Part shown: one piece after another, positions 5,857-7,823 of the stretch
Layout of the letters: every line of letters begins with the position of its first letter
Position numbering within the stretch: position 1 is the stretch's first letter
From: Pseudomonas sp. PGPPP3
GTDB lineage: Bacteria > Pseudomonadota > Gammaproteobacteria > Pseudomonadales > Pseudomonadaceae
DNA: 7,823 bases
Assembly (NCBI GenBank): GCA_002256055.1
Contig: NKIE01000095.1
Location: forward strand, 1 to 7,823
Direction: 5' to 3'
Program-made: the position numbers and the translations under genes
Notes under the pieces: model-generated
Databases searched by the model: none
The model's input: the letters and a program-made list of their open reading frames with translations, nothing else
What the model was told of the DNA's origin: nothing

Positions 5857-5883
5857 TTGGCGGCCCCCACACAGCAAACTTGA
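5857..5883 (-). promoter_or_regulatory. Candidate sigma-28 (FliA) promoter of the DUF5610 gene
   Basis: On the minus strand TCAAGTTT (5883-5876) is followed after exactly 11 nt by GCCGCCAA (5864-5857). The classical FliA consensus is TAAAGTTT-N11-GCCGATAA, so 13 of 16 positions agree at the exact spacing; the mismatches are one in the -35 and two in the -10. The predicted RNA start near 5850 is about 25 nt before the ATG at 5824. No sigma-70 promoter of similar quality was seen in this spacer on that strand. Confidence 0.45.
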
Positions 5884-5973
5884 ACGTAACCCGGCGCTAA
5901 CCGACCAATGGCCAGTCGCGCACGTAACATGCCGCGACGAAAACGCGCTCGCCTGCGCTGCGGCGGCAATCGT

Positions 5974-5979
5974 TATACT
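5974..5979 (+). promoter_or_regulatory. Candidate -10 element of the DUF1993 gene
   Basis: TATACT (5974-5979, 5 of 6) lies 28 bp before the ATG at 6008, in the 183-bp divergent spacer 5825-6007. No convincing -35 is seen 16-18 bp upstream. The remainder of this spacer holds the FliA-like site on the other strand and nothing else I can name. Confidence 0.4.
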
Positions 5980-6007
5980 CGCCCCCACTTTGACCCTGGA
6001 GCTAGCT

Positions 6008-6517
6008 ATGACAATTTCCCTGTACGCCGCCTCAATCCCCGTGTTCAAGCAGATGCTCGGCAGCCTCAGCGACCTGCTGCACAAGGCCGAGGCCCATGCC
6101 AGCGCCAAGAGCATCGAGCCAAACGCCCTGCTGCAGGCGCGCCTGTTCCCGGACATGTTCGCCCTCAGCCGTCAGGTACAGATTGCTGCCGACTTTGCCC
6201 GCGGCGTGTCGGCCCGTCTGGCCGGTGCCGAGGTGCCCAAGTACGCGGACGACGAACAGAGCTTTGCCGACCTGCAAGCCCTGCTGAGCAAGAGCCTGGT
6301 GTTTATCGACAGCTTCAGCCCGGAGCAGATCGACGGCCACGAAGACCGTGAAATCGTCACCCGTCCCGGCACCCCGAAAGAGAAACGCTTCACGGCCCAG
6401 GCCTACCTGCTCAGCTATGGCCTGCCGCAGTTTTTCTTCCACGTCACTACCGCCTACGCCCTGCTGCGCCACAACGGTGTGGAAGTCGGCAAGCGCGATT
6501 ACATGGGCACCTACTAA
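6008..6517 (+). CDS. DUF1993 family protein
   Basis: Encodes 169 aa, typical for DUF1993 (PF09351). It begins TISLYAASIPVFKQMLGSLSDLL (2-24) and carries NALLQARLFPDMFALSRQVQIAADFARG (39-66), the family's LxPDMFPLxRQVQxAxDxAKG block. Then follow FTAQAYLLSYGLPQFFFHVTTAYALLRHNGV (128-158) and the C-terminal GKRDYMG (161-167), close to the family's common ending. The fold is expected to be an all-helical bundle with a predicted DinB-like character; it is cytosolic with no signal peptide. The biochemical role is not known. ATG at 6008 has a Shine-Dalgarno TGGAG (5996-6000); a TTG at 5990 in frame would lie upstream of that site. Divergent from the DUF5610 gene. A weak hairpin follows at 6575-6594. 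Confidence 0.93.
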   Translation: MTISLYAASIPVFKQMLGSLSDLLHKAEAHASAKSIEPNALLQARLFPDMFALSRQVQIAADFARGVSARLAGAEVPKYADDEQSFADLQALLSKSLVFIDSFSPEQIDGHEDREIVTRPGTPKEKRFTAQAYLLSYGLPQFFFHVTTAYALLRHNGVEVGKRDYMGTY

Positions 6518-6574
6518 GCCCAGGGTCGCAGTCACAGTAACAGCGGCGCCGGTCAACGGCGAAGCTAAACAGGC

Positions 6575-6594
6575 GCGGCACGCCAAGGTGCCGC
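6575..6594 (+). terminator. Weak hairpin between the DUF1993 and solute-binding genes
   Basis: GCGGCAC and GTGCCGC form a perfect 7-bp stem with a 6-nt loop, followed by TTCTGCC. The T-run is too short for a strong intrinsic terminator. It ends 7 bp before the AAGG ribosome site of the next gene, so it could instead shape the leader of that gene. Confidence 0.35.
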
Positions 6595-6612
6595 TTCTGC
6601 CAAGGCCTCCAT

Positions 6613-7464
6613 ATGAAAGCTTTGCTGGCGTTGCTGACGCTGACCCTTTTGCCGCTAGGGGACCTCTCGGCGGCGCAACTACTGACGTACCCACGCCATT
6701 CTGCCGGTAGCAACCCCGAGGCCTATGTAGTCGAGTTGCTGCAACTGGCCATCGATCACCTGCCCGGCCAATATCAGTTGCAGTCCTCACGCGAGCCCAT
6801 GAGCCAGTCGCGCGCCCAGTACGCCCTGGAGCATGCCGACCCGCACTTGCAGGTCATGTGGGCGATGACCACCCGCGAGCGAGAAGCCAGCCTGCTGCCC
6901 GTCCGCATACCCATTTATAAGGGCCTGATCGGCTGGCGGGTCAACCTGCTGCGTGCCACTGACGCGCAACGACTCAGCCAGGTCAACACCCTCAACGACC
7001 TCAAACCCATCCTGTTTGGCCAGCGCCACGACTGGCCGGACACCCCACTGCTGCGCGCGAATGGCCTGCAAGTGGTCACCAGCCCCAGCTACGACAGCCT
7101 GTTCAACATGCTTGCCGCCAAGCGCTTCGACGCCTTCCCGCGCGAGGTGGTAACCGCCTGGCAGGAGCAAGCTCGCGCCGTAGCCAATGGCCAGGCCCTC
7201 GTGGTGGATGAGCATGTGGTGCTGCATTACCCCACCGCCCTGTACTTCTTTACTTCGCGACAACGCCCGGAGTTGGCCGAAGACATCCGCCTGGGATTGG
7301 AGGCGGCGATTGCCGATGGCAGTTTTGCGGCCCTGTTCGAGCGCCACCACGGCGCCACCCTGCGCCAGGCGCGCCTCGCCGAGCGGCGGGTGATTGAACT
7401 GCACAACCCGGATCTGCCCAGCGCCACACCGTTCGACCGCGCGGAACTGTGGTATCAGCCCTGA
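6613..7464 (+). CDS. Exported orphan solute-binding-like protein (SBP_bac_3-like fold)
   Basis: Encodes 283 aa. Residues 1-21 form a Sec signal peptide: K at 2, a Leu-rich core (ALLALLTLTLLPL), and a likely cut around SAA-Q. The mature part has the pattern of a periplasmic two-lobe binding protein: an opening strand LLTYPR, PEAYVVELLQLAIDHL helix (35-50), VMWAMTTREREASLLPVRIPIYKGLIGWRV-like core at 81-110, the hinge-side SPSYDSLFNMLAAKRFDAFPREV (157-179), and a late YFFTSRQRPELAEDIRLGLEAAIADGSFAALFERHHG (211-247), typical of the C-terminal lobe helices. The W-x-M-T-x-R-E-R-E stretch marks a subfamily of stand-alone family-3-like proteins. There is no permease or ATPase gene nearby, so transport is doubtful; ligand sensing is possible. 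ATG at 6613 with AAGG at 6602-6605. It lies 95 bp after the DUF1993 stop; cotranscription is uncertain. Confidence 0.85.
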   Translation: MKALLALLTLTLLPLGDLSAAQLLTYPRHSAGSNPEAYVVELLQLAIDHLPGQYQLQSSREPMSQSRAQYALEHADPHLQVMWAMTTREREASLLPVRIPIYKGLIGWRVNLLRATDAQRLSQVNTLNDLKPILFGQRHDWPDTPLLRANGLQVVTSPSYDSLFNMLAAKRFDAFPREVVTAWQEQARAVANGQALVVDEHVVLHYPTALYFFTSRQRPELAEDIRLGLEAAIADGSFAALFERHHGATLRQARLAERRVIELHNPDLPSATPFDRAELWYQP

Positions 7465-7538
7465 GTAACGCGGCGCCAACTGACTCATATCAAGCCCGAC
7501 GCGCTTGGTTAAATCAGCTCTAGACCGCAGCGCCAGGC

Positions 7539-7556
7539 GCGGGCATGCTCGCCCGC
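7539..7556. repeat. Short inverted repeats before the antiporter gene
   Basis: GCGGGC (7539-7544) and GCCCGC (7551-7556) flank a 6-nt loop. The overlapping GCGCC-A-GGCGC at 7530-7540 is a second dyad. They sit in the 110-bp spacer 7465-7574, just before the ribosome site GGAG (7564-7567). No T-tract follows, so termination is unlikely. No clear promoter was recognised in this spacer; TTAAAT at 7509-7514 is only a weak -10 candidate. Confidence 0.25.
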
Positions 7557-7574
7557 TGCTGCCGGAGATGTGTT

Positions 7575-7823
7575 TTGTTCGCCAATCTACTAATCATCCT
7601 CACCGCCTCACTGGTGGTTATTGCCCTGTTCCGCCGCCTGCGCCTGCCGGCAGTGCTGGGTTATCTGTGTGTCGGCCTGCTGATCGGGCCGAATGCCTTC
7701 AACTGGGTGGACAACACCGCCGACCTGCCGCACCTGGCCGAACTGGGCGTGGTGTTTCTGCTGTTTACCCTGGGCCTGGAATTCTCCCTGCCGCGCATGC
7801 TCGCGCTGCGTCATGTGGTATTT
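7575..7823 (+). CDS. Kef/CPA2-type monovalent cation:proton antiporter, N-terminal 83 codons (partial)
   Basis: The frame is open from 7575 to the window edge and encodes 83 aa. It begins MFANLLIILTASLVVIALFRRL (1-22), the first membrane helix with a positive RR at its end. RLPAVLGYLCVGLLIGPNAFNW (23-44) follows, carrying the PxxLGYLxxGxxxGP motif conserved in Kef/CPA2 Na+/H+ exchanger domains. AELGVVFLLFTLGLEFSLPRM (55-75) is the third helix with the EhGVxxLLFxxGLE motif. The start is TTG at 7575: the Shine-Dalgarno CGGAG (7563-7567) sits 7 nt upstream, and the ATG (7568) and GTG (7570) nearby are in other frames. It is an inner-membrane exchanger, likely K+/H+ or Na+/H+; the TrkA-N regulatory part would lie beyond the window, so KefB/KefC/YbaL cannot be told apart. 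Confidence 0.92.
   Translation, partial: MFANLLIILTASLVVIALFRRLRLPAVLGYLCVGLLIGPNAFNWVDNTADLPHLAELGVVFLLFTLGLEFSLPRMLALRHVVF

Noticed and set aside
5825..5872. Upstream GTG start at 5872 giving the DUF5610 protein 16 more residues
   Set aside because: The GTG has no ribosome site and falls inside the candidate FliA promoter spacer; the extra residues have no family similarity.
6575..6594. Pseudomonas REP/repeat-family element
   Set aside because: The 7-bp stem does not resemble the REP sequences I know from this genus and occurs only once in the window.
6032..6790. Open frame of 252 codons on the minus strand, opposite the DUF1993 gene and the start of the next gene
   Set aside because: It runs across two real plus-strand genes and their spacer, has no ribosome site, and its sequence does not resemble a folded family.
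6787..7488. Long open frame of 233 codons on the minus strand, opposite the solute-binding gene
   Set aside because: It has no family similarity I recognise, no ribosome site, and it exactly shadows a convincing plus-strand gene with signal peptide; long antisense frames are common in GC-rich DNA.

Overview
The window reads as a chromosomal segment of a GC-rich gammaproteobacterium, most likely Pseudomonas. The order FAD oxidase / AraC regulator / moeA / moaB / mobA is the one I recall around PA3026-PA3030 of P. aeruginosa, and the DUF5610, DUF1993 and Kef-type proteins also fit that genus. This assignment is from memory and by eye; no search was run. The region is dense, with no gene-free stretch above about 185 bases. 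I see no insertion sequence, prophage gene, CRISPR array or rRNA.

Left part (1-1700): an alkyl-DHAP-synthase-like FAD oxidase runs leftward off the window edge and is broken by an in-frame TAG at codon 147. It diverges from an intact AraC-family regulator (678-1700). The 140-bp spacer holds a candidate operator, a direct repeat with an 11-bp period, overlapping a candidate promoter.

Middle (1710-4143): molybdenum cofactor block. moaB and moeA form a tight leftward operon with a 5-bp gap. mobA is transcribed divergently from a 65-bp spacer that seems to hold overlapping -10 elements for both directions. Together they encode the last three steps of Mo-bis-MGD synthesis: adenylylation of molybdopterin, molybdate insertion, and GMP attachment.

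Middle right (4197-5824): tRNA-Pro(CGG) with its own strong promoter, then a perfect 16-bp-arm inverted repeat that looks like a two-way terminator. It lies between the tRNA and a convergent leftward pair, a small glutaredoxin-like protein and a DUF5610 protein. Upstream of the DUF5610 gene is a good match to a sigma-28 (FliA) promoter, correctly spaced for the chosen start. Between the two genes is a hairpin that would bury the glutaredoxin Shine-Dalgarno sequence.

Right part (6008-7823): three rightward genes: a DUF1993 protein, an exported orphan solute-binding-like protein, and the first 83 codons of a Kef/CPA2-type cation:proton antiporter that starts with TTG.

Most of the window is ordinary housekeeping sequence. 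The points most worth a second look are the in-frame stop in the FAD oxidase and the apparent FliA control of the DUF5610 protein.
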